Part shown: positions 1-12,433 of the stretch, one piece after another
Numbering within the stretch: position 1 is the stretch's first letter
Layout of the letters: every line of letters starts with the position of its first letter
DNA from: Lepas anatifera
Taxonomy: Eukaryota; Arthropoda; Thecostraca; Lepadidae
Length of the DNA: 64,000 nucleotides
Assembly (NCBI GenBank): GCA_034440635.1
Contig: JAOTON010000977.1
Coordinates: 372,001-436,000 of the forward strand
Direction of reading: 5' to 3'
Made by a program: the position numbers and the translations under genes
Notes under the pieces: generated by a model
Seen by the model: only the letters and a program-made list of their open reading frames with translations
Told to the model about the DNA's origin: nothing
The model's database searches: none

Positions 1-296
1 GTAGTGGTAACGGGATTCGGTGGTGTAGTGGTAACGGGGTGCGGTGGTGTAGTGGTAACGGGGTGCGGTGGTTTAGTGGTAACGGGATGCGGTGGTGTAG
101 TGGTAACGGGGTGCGGTGGTTTAGTGGTAACGGGGTGCGGTGGTGTAGTGGTAACGGGGTGCGGTGGTGTAGTGGTAACGGGATTCGGTGGTGTAGTGGT
201 AACGGGGTGCGGTGGTGTAGTGGTAACGGGGTGCGGTGGTTTAGTGGTAACGGGATGCGGTGGTGTAGTGGTAACGGGATGCGGTGGTTTAGTGTT
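1..296. repeat. 24-bp minisatellite, about 12 copies, at the left window edge
   Basis: Tandem 24-bp units of the form GTAGTGGTAACGGGGTGCGG plus TGGT, with only T/G and A/G variation between copies. Because 24 is a multiple of three, two plus-strand frames stay open, but their product is a pure eight-residue repeat, so I do not call a gene. Each unit contains GTGGTAACG, which resembles a 5' splice site. The array runs off the left edge, so its full size is unknown. Confidence 0.95.
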
Positions 297-3200
297 AAGT
301 GCCTCTCTTGCCCAAGCAGCTAACATGGGTGTACGATCCGGTTGATACTTAGGGCAGTCTGTAATTTGATCCCCCGGATTCCCTGACAGTAGGGACGCCA
401 GATAACCTTGACAGATTCTACGTCGTCAAGCCCACCCCTCCCCCCTCCCTCCAGAATGGTGAATAGTGTGGCTGATGGCCACTTTGGCGCGGCTGCTTGG
501 CCTTTCGAGCCTGTCTCTCGCTTTTTGTGACTGTCGCTTGTCATGGCCAAATTTTGTGGCAGCTCCACTTTGTTCTTTCAGAATTCTGCCAATGTTCGCC
601 AAAGGGCTCTGAGTATGTGTGACTCTCAATTTGGCGTGCTTTTTAAGTAATCTCGCGGAAATATCTGGATGAGGGTGTCTGAAGGAGTCATTTGGGAGCA
701 GTCGGCGTCGTCTCCGAGTAATCGGCTCCTTAGCGGAGATTGACTCGATCAGCGGAGCTCAGACACGAACGGTGATGCTGGCTCAAACTGCCATGGATAT
801 TGCCATCATAACGTGGCTCTAATCTAAGTTACTGACAATACGGTTTTTGGGACATGTCTGTTTGCATTTTTTAGTCCTTGCGACTGAACTAACGTGTTCC
901 AATTGTAACACGCGCAGAACTTCCGATGATGTGCTAGGTGGAGAAGACGTGTGTTAAACCTGCAATTTTTTTCTTTCACGAGAAAAGCACCGCTGAATTT
1001 GTACGAAACGTTGACGTGTACCAAAACGATTCCTAACGCTTTCTGTGCATCACATTTCCCCATAGACAGGTCAAACGTTTGCAGGTTGTAAACCTCAACG
1101 CAAAACTATCGCAGGCTTGTTCTACCTGAAATGTATTCTGCTGAGCTTCAAAGCTATTTAAGTGAACACTGCCGGCTAACACTGCCCCCGGTATTGTTCA
1201 CGCTCCCGCGGTCTATAGCTGTATCGTCTAAAATATCCCTAGATCCAACTCACTGACATATGTCCCGTTCCCGTTCGTTCCCAAGCCCATCAGTGCTTGA
1301 CGTGTTCTTTTGAGTATCGGATACTGTTTTTCGGTCTCGCTTCAGTAACGTATCGGTGACAGGCGGCGGGCCGGAGAACCGATGACCGTCGCTGTCCGGC
1401 CCGCTGATATTTTACCGTGTCTGTCGGCACGTTTTTGTCTTGCGCTGCTGGAATTATCTCGTTCCCAGCGATCAACCAGGAGAGCGGCACGGCTTTGGAG
1501 GAAGCCATGGTATTTACCACAAATGCCCCAATCTGTTAACTAATTGGATACGCTAGAAGGTACATTTGTAAGAATAAAAGAATCGGGCCACTGAATCGGC
1601 AGCTGAATATTTATCGCCGTGTTAGAGCAGGGGATTTCGAAGGCGTATGCACAGATAGCGGCTTTTGCGTGTTTGGTTGTCAGCGTCTGTGAGAGGGGGA
1701 ACCTTATTGAACCTTATGTTGAACCTTATTCTTTCTTCTGACCAATATATACATCTAAAGTCAAAGCTATTCTCCGGCAGTGCACTGTACCTCCAACAAG
1801 CTGAGAGCTTCAGCCAAATTGGCTTAGATTTAAAAGTTGGCAGACAGGAGGGGGGAGTCTTCCCTGGCGCAGTTACCCGTCCGCATGATATTTTAGTTGG
1901 GCTTTTCAGTTCTGAACGGTTGGTATCGATCGCATTGTTTAGCGATATAAGACGATGGACACGGTAGCCGCCAGATTGACGTCTCGAATCTAATTTAAGA
2001 ATTGTCTTGCAGGTGCTGTTGTTTCCACCACTGTAAATAATTGAGAGGAGATGAACAGCCTCAGCCGTCGAGCCTGACGCTGTCTGGGGGGCGCACAGAC
2101 TGTTTAATTAGTATCTTTCCATCATGTGGTGCTGAGGGGTCCAGAAAACATATTTATGTAAAAGAGTCAGCCCTAATCATTGTTATTGGTAAGTTAAGGT
2201 GCGAGGGTGATGGTGATTATGATGATTGATTGGGTGAGGTATCTTTAGCGTCTCAGACCGCACAGCTGGATACCCGCGGGCAGGAAATACACTCATTAGC
2301 CAGTCTGCGCATCGAGCCTATGTAAGTGTACCGTTAAAAATGAACGGGCGGATGTCGGAACATTATTCATTCTGAGCATGGCTACTGACAGCTGCAGTCT
2401 ATCAGAATAGCAGCAGCGATTTCCTGGTCGTTTCGTTGGCTGCTCCACCGCAGATATTGGATCGACGTTACAGATAGCTAGCCAACAGCAAATTGTTTTT
2501 GTAGCACTTGCGACCCGAGGATGCATTAGCGAGCCAATAAGGCGACGGAGAGCGGATTCCCAGGAATGGAGCTGGCGTACGTACTCGCAGCGCTTAATTG
2601 GAGTAGATGGGTGTGTTGCAAGGTGTGTGGAGGGCAGGTAGGTCAGTGATGTATTCCTGGCGGTTGTCCGACCCTCGCACGTGTATTCCCAACACGGGAC
2701 TAGAGTATTTCGTGGATTGGATATTTCATTGGACGTCTAATATAATCCAATCTATGGATCATACTTGGTTGGATTGATCAGATAACTCAGGTATTTGTGG
2801 ATCTGTCTACGTGTTTGGGTTCAAATGTTTGGTGATAGGTCGTATTTTCGAAGCATGAGTCGGGGCTGGGATTGTGATCAGGGCATGTAGGCAGATTTGG
2901 CTGGATTTTTCCGGACAGCTCCGGATGTGGAATTTCTATTCTCTTGGCCGTGATCTACTATACTCGAGGCCCCATTGGGACGTAGCAGGGAGCATCTGGT
3001 GCTTTCCACAGCACTCGATGTGCAGGGCAGCGAAAATGGCGCGCCGTGCATAATGTTTCGCGGGAAACTGCTCGTTAGTGGATATGTGGTGATTACTTTA
3101 AGCTTGATATCTCCCATTTGTCCATGGCGTCGTCGTGCATACAAACCGGGGACCAATCTGCTCCCCAGCCTCGGCCAATGGTCCCAAGCCCTTTGGACTT

Positions 3201-3533
3201 TCCACCACTGCGTTCCATTGATCAATTATTGTCTTCAATACCCGAAGATCTGTTCCCCTTCGGCAAGAGTTTCTGTCCCTTTCGCTGAAGGCCGTTATGG
3301 ACCACTAGCGAGGCTAATTGTTCGATGCAAAAACTGAGTGCATAATAAGGAAAACGAGATTGCGCTATGGACTATTGTAATGTATCCGTTTGAGCTTATT
3401 AGTGTCATTTTCCTTCTTTGGTCCCCCATTGTAAATGTGATAAAAATTGCGCTGCCTTCATCGATATTGATTATTGTCTGTTTATATAATATTCCATTTC
3501 TGTAATAATATCTGGTGAAATTTCGAGAAAAAT
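297..3533. other. No gene seen
   Basis: About 3.2 kb of mixed-composition sequence downstream of the minus-strand receptor gene. The open frames are short, start anywhere and show no recognisable domain. No tRNA, SINE head or terminal-repeat element was recognised. Confidence 0.6.
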
Positions 3534-3645
3534 ATATGTATGTATGCATGCATGTATGTATGTATGTATGTATGTATGTATGTATGTATGTATGTACATA
3601 TGTATGTATGTATGTAAGCATGCATGTACGTACGTACGTACGCCG
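3534..3645. repeat. (ATGT)n microsatellite with an ACGT tail
   Basis: Tandem ATGT/TATG units with a few substitutions, ending in a short run of ACGT units. The apparent Tyr/Thr/His-rich frames on both strands are translations of the repeat. Confidence 0.95.
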
Positions 3646-4831
3646 TCGGGGTTGGTGTTTTAGAGCCTGTCCTCATCTACATGGTCGTTGCAACTGAATG
3701 TCATTTAACTTTTTCAACGATGTAGCGAAAACGCCAATGCTTCTACCTAATCTATTTTTCTGACCTATTGAAACACTGCACATGTTGTATTGTGTCATTT
3801 ATTGATGAACATTCAACACAACGGTGATATGGTGGTGAGGCACCATTTCACCCCCCCCCCCCAATTCCCCCAATGTCCTTACACGGTCCGGATTGGTGAT
3901 TCACGGCGCAGAAACGCCCACGGCCGTGTACCATCATCGAGTCTGCCACTGCTGGGTGCATTGCCAAGGGAGAGGGAATTTTACAGCAACAAGGCAGGTA
4001 ACTGTAAAGGTCCAACGATTGCGTTTTTCGCTGTCATCTAATTTTCCAAATTGGCATTCTTTTGCAAGGACCTTGTACGGTAGTTGCGCCGACGTGGTGT
4101 ATCCGTTTATTGTCGTATATAGCCACGTTATCCTCGGCCTTTTTTCGTTGTATTCTCGCATGTGACGTTTTTCGGATTGGTAACTACGCATCGGTGGTGC
4201 ATGGTGTCATTCCAGTGTTAGTGACGTACGATATTTGACAAATGTCTTGACCGCCTGCGTAAATGGACCTCCTCCGGTATTTCCCAGTCGTTTCAATCAA
4301 CAGCAAAAAGTTTATAAACAGAGAAGCGTGCTTGAAAATGCATTTATAGATGTTTTCCATACGAAACGAACACACGTTATAGCGATTGGAGAACACAAAT
4401 GGCGAACATAATTCACCACAATTCTGTATTGTGAAGGGACAGGAGCTAGACTTTGAACGCAAAGCAATGTCTCTGTTTCATTTTTAGCACGTGTGTCATG
4501 TCTCGATACTTTTATGTTCGTTCAGAAAATGCAAGCCATCGAAAAAGGAACACATCTGTGCGGCCCTTAGAAGCGCAAGAATCACAAAGCCACCGACAAT
4601 TTCCATGATAGTATTGACACCTAACACATATCGATTCAGAGCACATTGTAAACACGTCAGAAACATGCTCAACCAAACTGGACATGTAAGGTAGCTACAG
4701 CGGAATATGCCATCGATCGTTCACATATACATTCTCTCGGGAACAGTGTCATCCTGCCGGCGGTCCTCACGTTCGACACCTCCACCGCGCAAGCCTCTCA
4801 GATTCTGTTTCTTCGGGTCACTCATCGCCGG
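3646..4831. other. No gene seen; probably holds the receptor 3' UTR
   Basis: Lies directly downstream (minus strand) of the receptor stop codon. I see no clear polyadenylation signal that I would commit to. There is a short C run at 3850-3863 and otherwise unstructured sequence. Confidence 0.5.
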
Positions 4832-5236
4832 CTAGTTTCTCAGGGAGCGACACAACCGCGCTGGCAGGTGACCACGGTCCCCCTGGATCGGGGAGACGTG
4901 CGCGATCGGCCGTTTGGTGGGGCTGCCTGCGTCCAGTATCACCGTGCTGGCCACCGGTTTGGCCCGCTTGGTCTGACCGGCGACGCGCACGGCGTGCACG
5001 GAGCGGCGACAGAGCGAGGTCAGCGGTACACTCTCTGCCATCGTGTGACTGCTGCGGGTGCTGACGGCGCGCCGGCGGCCGCAGAGCAGAGACCGTACCG
5101 CGCGCCGGAAGTTCTGACCGGAGACGCAGTAGAGCAGGAAGTTGATGGCGAAGTTGAGCTGGAACATGTTTGAGGCGACTTGTTGGACGTTGAGCAGCAG
5201 GACAGTCAACTCCGGAGCGCCTGAGTCAGTCAGAGC
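4832..5236 (-). CDS. Class A peptide GPCR, exon 2 (TM7 and C-terminal tail)
   Basis: Last coding exon of the receptor whose first coding exon is at 10281-11174. On the minus strand a CAG acceptor (5237-5239) precedes GCT CTG ACT, in phase 0, matching the phase-0 donor of exon 1. It encodes residues 299-432: an extracellular loop, TM7 with N330-F-L-L-Y334 in place of the usual NPxxY, then helix 8 (SGQNFRRAV) and a basic, Ser/Thr-containing tail of about 85 residues. No ATG is needed here because translation comes from exon 1. The NFLLY form of the TM7 motif and the SGQNFR helix-8 sequence are seen in several invertebrate peptide receptors. Exon structure and TM7 are convincing; the exact ligand family is not determined. 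Confidence 0.88.
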   Translation of the reverse strand, partial: ALTDSGAPELTVLLLNVQQVASNMFQLNFAINFLLYCVSGQNFRRAVRSLLCGRRRAVSTRSSHTMAESVPLTSLCRRSVHAVRVAGQTKRAKPVASTVILDAGSPTKRPIAHVSPIQGDRGHLPARLCRSLRN

Positions 5237-8200
5237 CTGCCGGACGCAGAGGTGAAGCGTTAGTCACTGAAGGCCGGCCATTCCAGCACTCACGGTACAC
5301 TAGGAATTCATGAGAAACGCGAAAATATAGTCTTCTGCTTTCTTTGAAATGATATGTTCTATTGGCGACATAATCATTGTTTCATGTTATACAAATGTAC
5401 ATAATCATCGTTTCAGGTTAGTGGACATAATGCGAAATTCCAAAATGAGTTGAAAAATATAGCAACATTCATATTCCGAGTTTGTGTTGTTAACGCTGAT
5501 TTGCAAAGCTACCAAACCCGTGAACCTGGGAATTTCCAAGTGTTTGCGCTCAAAAATGTATGATGTCTTTCCATATATTGATACTTCTCTTCAGCCCGGT
5601 GGGTTTTCTGAAAAAAGTACATCTTGATCCCCAAAAACCCAATAGGGTAGAGTTAGGGTGAAGTTGCCTTAGGCTTTGGCAGATGGTGCATCTTTAAACC
5701 CCATCAATTAGTTTTAAACCCTTGCGGTTGTGTGAGAAAGAGAGGGGAAATGAGAAAGAGAACGGATTAGCAGCGAGTTGTATTGCTTCCATTTGATATC
5801 TGTTGAAAGCTGTGACATATGCACATGGTGAAACACTACAGGATTAACAATAAACTCCCTATATTGTCAATGGTGTTTGGGCCTGCGGTTGGGTGCGTTG
5901 CGCTGTCGCCTGCGGCCTGCCGCTGCCGAAGCCGACGCTCCGTCGCAGCTGTCACAGCCTTAATGGGCGGCTCCCACTCGGCTCCAGTGGCTCGTGCCGG
6001 TTAGTGCTCACAGGCAGGCCTCCTTTAATCAGGCCGCGATCTGTACAACTGCGATGAAAGCAATGGCTCACAAGGGCCTAGATAGTCACTGACACGCGGA
6101 CTCTAATGCCTAGCGGCGTTGCATTTATTAACATGTAGAACTCCTCGTGTCGGGTGTTAAGACTTGTTGAATACACGGCATATGTATGTACGTCAAGCCG
6201 ATTGCTGCGTCGACCGCTAGCGCCCTGCACAATTTGTTTTATATCTTATTTGAATAGAAACGCTTGTTGTCACTGACACAGCACATATAGCCTTAGCCGC
6301 TGACGTGCCCTAAAACTCCAAGGTATGTGACAAAGGGCCACGCAAGTTTCCAATTCATATGCTAGAAGTCCTTCGGCGCAATATACTTGTGCTGTGGAGT
6401 CTTACGCGCAAGGTGGTTTTTTATCAATGAATGCTCTATTTTGCGTCACAATATTATTTTGTATTTGTATATTGTATTCGAATGCTGAAATTCTACATTT
6501 TACCACTTTATCAGCCGAGTTAGTTCGCAAGTATGGGGATGCCATGCTGTTCCATCTGGCTTGAAGGCCGACCATTTCCTCTTTCAGATTTTCCAAGCAT
6601 TTCTTTGATTGGTTTAAGTATGATATCTGCGACAACGTTTTCATTTAACTTCAGCCCTAACACTTTGGAATTTAGCTCACCTCTACCCTACCGACGCTAC
6701 TGCCAATCCTCTCCCCTCCCCCTATCGTGTTTGAATGATTGACGCGTTTGACCAATTATTTACGCAGCGCTTAGAGGCGAGGACCAACATGGCGTCCGGG
6801 CCGGGAGATGGCGATTGATGCCAATCGTTATCGCATTATATCATCAGATCACTTTTAAGTTCAAATAGGTACTTGAGGTTCGCCTCAGACAACCAATGTC
6901 GTCGCTCTGACTGCTGCTGGTCAGAACGTATGGTCAGAGGCGGGGCTGCAGATAGCTGAGAGTCAAAGTGGCCCGAAATATATAGTTTTGCTTGGATGGA
7001 GTCATACTACTGGTTTCTGAAATCAATGCTCAATGATTGGTGTCAGTTGAGAAATTATCTTAGTTGTCATTTTTTATTGACTTTGTGCCGAAAAATAGCT
7101 CGAAATCCACCACCCCACCACCAGCTGGAAACGCCTAAAATAATGCAATGGATTTTTAACACATATATCCAACTACAGGAGATCCCAGTCTGTACATCCC
7201 AGTTATGAAAATGCTGACAAAATTCCATTGTGTGGGAGTGAAAGCTCAGAATATGTCAATTCAATTTCAGAAGGACAGTTTACACAGACAGGTAGCTGAA
7301 TAAGCTAACCAATGACCCTCATAACATTATTTCTTCTAACATTACACAACGTTACTAGCTTTTAGGGGCCTCCATTTTGTAGGTAATTTAGGAGCTTTCC
7401 TTATGAGTAAGGACATCCGCTTTAAGGGGACTTGCCTAATAAGTAGAGGGACCCTCCTTGTTAAGAAAAGGGGTATCCTGTGGAGAGCGTTATGGGGTCT
7501 CCTTTATAGCTGCTGGGGCCTCCTGCATAGGCTGATTAGGAGGCTTTTTTATAAGCAGGGAGGCTAGACTCTTTGATACTCAAGGGGCTATTTCAGACTC
7601 TTAACTGTCAAAGGGGGCCTCCTGAGTTAGGTGGAGGGCCTCCAAAAAATTATTGGTGGACATGACGCTAATGGCCCGCATAGTGTCGCTGCCCTTGAAT
7701 CCCGTCAATTCTACCTTCCCCTCTGCTGTTGACAGTTTTTTATAAAGCGAAACAGTCGGATGTATTTTTCGCTAAATTTTAAAATTTAATTTTGCCTGCA
7801 GAAAAGTAGTTTGTATCTGTAATATAAATCCACACCCCTGCTCTGAATATTCATGTTGAAATGCACGTTCATTCACTTCCTTTCATTTTGATAGCTCACT
7901 CATATGTTACGTTATGCAAATTTATTTTATCTGCGTTGAGATATTGGAGCTATTGTGGCGCCGAAGGCTAATAACTTCTCACTGAATAAACTGGTAAGAC
8001 TGCTGGGGTGCTTTCGAATGCAGCAGTTGGCCCCGAAACCCACCATTAACGAATATATCCACCCAACTTGGGATGATATTATTTTTGCATAATGGTACCT
8101 GACTTAATGAGTTTTAACCTACATAACAAAGAATTGAGGCTGCTGGCAAGCTATTTGGCATATCGGGCTCAAAGGGAATCGTGGACCAAAAATATGTTTG

Positions 8201-10280
8201 CTTTTTAGACAACCTTTTTTACATCACTTTACTGCGTCAAAATCGCATAAGCCTAGTGAAATACTAGGATCGACTACTATGGTTGGCTTCCTTAGTCATG
8301 TTTTTGCACGGTTAACGGGTTTTTATGGAAGGTGCCTCAACCATTTTTTCAATGAGTTTATGCTTCTGGAAATCTACTGCCGTGCATTTTAGTGGAATCC
8401 ACTGGACAGATGGCTTTTTTTTAGGACAGGAAGGATGCCTGCCGAGGTCAAGTCATTTGGTTTAATCATTTGTAATTCTGTGCTCTTGGTATTTTCAAGA
8501 CCCGAATTGCGGTGTACTTATCTGATGCTGAAACTATTTTCGTATGACCGCATCCAATGCTGCCTGCTCAATTACTGGACACACTACTGCTCGGCTGAGC
8601 TGCAGATCCCTTCTCGGTCCGGGGGACTATGGATGGGTTGGCGCTGGCACGGCAGTACAAGCCCTATTCACAGTCTATGGCTCGCAATTGGAGCACGTTT
8701 CGCCCGCTTGCACCACTGCGTCCTCTGTGACGCCGGTTCGGCCGCCACCCATAAGGCCAGACCGGCTGATGCTTGCCGGAGTAATTACTGGCAGCTGGGG
8801 CTATAATGGGTTCATTGGATTAGTGGGATGGAATACCCCGGGTTACCTGGTATTTCTCTTTCAAACTGGTATCGAGTGAGTATTGAAACCGTTTGGAGGG
8901 ACAACAGCCACAGTCTTGCGAAACAACGTTTTCCTTATCTGTTTGTAAGGCTCTCGTTGTGCTGCTGTCTTTAGCAAGGTTTAATTACATAACTATTTTG
9001 AACATAGGTCCTTAATTGTACAGCGGCGCATTGTTCCAATAAACGCGCCGCCTGGTATTACTGCGATTGCAAAGAAATGCTCCCCAATTTGCCGATTATT
9101 ACCTTTAGAAATCCGTGTTCCCTTCCCGATGCTTATTGAAGTGCAGAGAGCCGTGGCATGCGATTGTCTGCAATGCTGGGCTGACTGCCCGTTTTGCCGG
9201 CCGCGGCGTCTCTCGCAGATGCTCAGTGCTTGTGGATATAGCCCATGTTTCCACACTTAGCGCGATTGCTGTGACGGGAGGCTGTTTGCGCGCCCTGCTA
9301 GTAATTGTGTGGCACCTCTCTCCTGTGATGCCTGAGTGGATGGTGGGTCTGAAGGTGATATAGGTCGTGCGAAGGTGCCTCCCCCAGGACCTTAGACCAC
9401 TCCTTGTTAATGTTCGGCTTACGCTGCGTCATCACCAGCCTCGACCGAAGTATGCGTCCGTGGAGATGGACGCAGATCAGGAATACGATTTTTACAACAT
9501 GGACTTTGTGACAGGTCTAATATCGTAATTGTGTCAAAAGCCTGTACCATATCTGAGATCGCTGAAACCGTGTTATGGTATGTTTTTAATGGACAGACGG
9601 TTTCCATCTGGCCGAAAGTTCTCATTTAAATTTTTGGTGTCGAGAGTTAAACGAATATACCATATCAAAATAGAATGTCATTGTTAACATTCTGCACCCA
9701 ATTCTTTCAGATGCGCAAACAATTTGAACTTTTTTTGCAGAATTTAGTAACTGCAACTGATAATATATAAGAAGCGGTTGTGTGGCTTAGCATTCTTTAA
9801 AGATATTGAGGTATTGACATATCTGTATGTGTTCTGGTCATAAACTTGTAAGCTGAAAACCCATCGCATTTTTATTCAATGCATAGCCATGACTTTGTTT
9901 GTGAGTCGGGGAAGTTTCTATAAGTTCATGGGCTATGTCCCGGAGCATGCATTCAAAACTTGTTTTGTCCTCAAATGATAATCTAGCCCAGTGAATTTCA
10001 AATATTTGCATCAGGTGATAGGTCTGAAACCTGGGTGCAAGTGTCTGTTCCTATCGAATGACCTTTTTGTGATTCAATGTGTGTGCTTGATGACGAGAGG
10101 ACTGATAAATACAAATCGTGTTTTGTGGTATTTCATCATTTAATGCTGAGTCCTTATCATACATAGCATTGACCTCCGGATGTGTATTAAACAGAAAGTT
10201 ATGTATGTTATGTCTGAAATTCGTTGCTTGCACAGCACTTCTGCTTTGTCGCGCGCTTCGCCTGTATATCCACTACTTAC
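5237..10280 (-). other. Receptor intron (5.04 kb)
   Basis: Bounded on the minus strand by ATG|GTAAGT at 10280 and CGGCAG|GC at 5237. It contains a degenerate tandem repeat (7365-7650). Everything else looks like ordinary noncoding sequence; the short open frames, including one at 8544-8879, have no recognisable family, splice context or codon bias. Confidence 0.8.
7365..7650. repeat. Old degenerate tandem repeat with GGGGCCTCC motif
   Basis: The words GGGGCCTCC, GGGGTCTCC, GGAGGCT and related forms recur every 35-40 bp, separated by AT-rich sequence resembling TTAGTTAAG or TTATAAGCAG. The copies are strongly diverged, so I read this as an ancient minisatellite inside the receptor intron. Confidence 0.6.
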
Positions 10281-11174
10281 CATCAAGAAAGCCCAGACTC
10301 GCATCACGTAGAAAGGCAGGTTGAGGATCAGAAAGATTGTCGAAACCACCAGCAGCATCTTGGTGATCTTCTGCTGGCTGTTGCTGCGCGGGGCGCCATG
10401 CTCAGCCTGACAGGACACGTGCATTGTCCGTCGCACCATTTCCACGCGGCAAATGGCGCGCGCTATTTGAATGTTAAACAGCACGATCAGCAGCAGCGGC
10501 AACACCAGCGTCACCACCACGTCCAGTCCGACCATCCAGAGGCCGAAGGTCGGGTACTGTTCGTGGTCGATGTCACACGTCACCCCACCCGGCCCATGTG
10601 GGATGGGCCGCGTGATAATGAGGGTGTAGCAGTTGATGATGGCTGCCAACAGGGTCAGACCCGCCACCAGCAGTTTGGCGCGGTGCACCGTGCAGAAGCT
10701 GGGCCGGTGCAGCGGGTAGCACACGGCCACGAAGCGCTCCACGGTGAAAGCCACGACGAACCAGGCGCTGGTGAAGCTGCAGCAGTTGGCGACGTACTGC
10801 ATCAGCTGGCAGACCACCGGCTGCACGAACAGCGGCACCTGCACCGTCTCCAGCCAGCCGATGAAGTTAGTCAGGAGGTAGCCGGTGTCGGAGGCGGACA
10901 GCGCCAGCAGGTAGCAGGACGAGGACTGGCTGCGCAGCTTGGTCAGCAGCAGCACCAGCATGGAGGCGGTGTTGCCGCAGCAGCCCAGCACGACGATCAG
11001 CGGCGTGTAGTACAGCTGCAGCGCGTTCCACGCCTCCTCAACAGTGTCCAGCTCCGTCTCCAGCTGACGGTCGTACACGTCCTCCGAGACGTTCGACACG
11101 TTCGGCGCGCTGGTCTGCAGGCGGGGATCGTAGGCTGCCGGATCGCTGCCATTGTTCAGCGCCGTCGCGTTCAT
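10281..11174 (-). CDS. Class A peptide GPCR, exon 1 (N-terminus to TM6)
   Basis: Cell-surface G-protein-coupled receptor of the rhodopsin family, probably for a neuropeptide. The start is the ATG at 11174; an in-frame TGA lies about 60 bp upstream, and the exon ends at the ATG|GTAAGT donor. Residues 1-50 carry four N-glycosylation sequons (N2, N8, N25, N28). TM1 is about 57-79 with GN68; TM2 has the conserved D96. TM3 begins after C122, which would pair with C200 in extracellular loop 2, and ends in E146-R147-F148 (DRY variant). TM5 contains P226, and TM6 contains the N-L-P287-F motif. TM7 is in exon 2. Total length of 432 residues is normal for the class. From memory the motifs resemble arthropod receptors labelled thyrotropin-releasing-hormone-like or CNMamide-like. 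I am sure of the class and unsure of the ligand. Confidence 0.92.
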
Positions 11175-11859
11175 CACGGCGCTATGTTGGTCCGGAAACT
11201 CGCTATGAGATGTCTGTTTATCGTGCGCGGCAGGTCATCCTGTCGTGAGCTCGATACCACCTGAGGTGGTGGTGGTGAAGAGGCTGGAGCTCAGCTGCCG
11301 TCAGACGCGCGGCCCCGCCTCGCACCTGTTGCCACCAGCGGCGTGTCCGCCAGTGGTGTGAGCCGATTGCACGGCCCCCGACGTTTGCCGGGGTCGCCCT
11401 GTCGACGTCGACGGTGCGGCTGAGGCGGCGGCGCGCAGGCGTCACTGACGCGCACCCGTGCTGCCCGGCGGCGCCCAGCAGCACCGGGAAATGACTAACA
11501 CATACATATTGCACCAGGTGATAGGGAAAAGGTGGAGGTATTCCTTTCGGTTGATTACCTTACATGTGGTTTGTGGCGGGCACAATCACGCACGGGAAGT
11601 TAAAATGCACCGTATGCAAGGTCAGTGCGTCACCATTGGATTGTGAATGGTTGAGTGCTCAGTCACACGCATGTAAGGAAACCTGTGCTTGCATTTCCGT
11701 ACGTACTGTTGGGCCTAGGTGATAGTGCAAAGGGTTTGTCATTCCAAAAGGAAGGTGCAGCCTCCCGAAAACATCACCGGGTCATGTTGACCATCGTTTT
11801 TCATTTTATCCTGAATTTTATTTTTATTTTTACGCATTCGAATGAAAACTGGTTTTGAT
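11175..11859 (-). promoter_or_regulatory. Receptor 5' leader and probable promoter-side sequence
   Basis: GC- and CpG-rich sequence directly upstream (minus strand) of the receptor start, most marked at 11240-11480, with the in-frame TGA noted for exon 1. No TATA box or initiator could be assigned. A further noncoding 5' exon is possible. Open frames here on both strands look like by-products of the GC content. Confidence 0.4.
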
Positions 11860-12410
11860 AACTTTATCGGCCATGAATAGAGAAGATGGGGACCTTTCCA
11901 CACCTTCAGGGGGGACAGAGTTGAGTTAGAAGTATTTGTAACAGCTGAGTTAGAATCATTTTTAGACACCATTTGCTTCCGGTCGTTACGGCGAACCGAA
12001 TGATGTTTGATATGACTATACTAGGCCAAAACATAAAAATTTCCTGACGTAAGGTCAGGTCAAGGCCACCATTTAACCTGACATAGTCAATATGCATAGC
12101 AATCGGCGTGCAATAATAATCCAAACGTAACAGTATCAAAATAAAATGTTATCATTATTTCCTGCAGTTATTGACCCAAATCTGAAAATCTGCTTGTGTA
12201 GCCCCAGATGACTTTTCAGAGGTCACAACTCCAAGTTTGCAACAGGAACATGAAAATGGATCTAGGATGCTATGATCTGGGGGAATATGAAGGTATTCTA
12301 AGCTGTATCTACACAAATATAGCCATTTTCCCCCAATTCCCGTTTTTCCATGCATTTCCAATCGAGAGGTCATGATCCGTTGCTGACCCTAGGTCATTTA
12401 TATGAGCTCC
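11860..12410 (+). mobile_element. Partial copy of the TTAA-element family (group 2)
   Basis: Colinear with 56810-57310 in the same orientation. Shared stretches include the segment around GATATGACTATACTAGG, the part with CAATATGCATAGCAATC, the segment CCCCAGATGACTTTTCAGAG and GAGAGGTCATGAT. Both termini are missing or too diverged to see. It contains TGACC/AGGTCA half-sites like the complete copies. Confidence 0.75.
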
Positions 12411-12433
12411 AGTTAAATGGATTAACCTGAACG

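Noticed and set aside
4..345. Val/Thr/Gly-rich open frames in the 24-bp array
   Set aside because: The unit is a multiple of three, so frames stay open without selection; the product is a bare eight-residue repeat.
10224..11264. 346-codon plus-strand frame rich in His, Gln and Arg
   Set aside because: Antisense shadow of the receptor exon; composition is what GC-rich codons give on the opposite strand.
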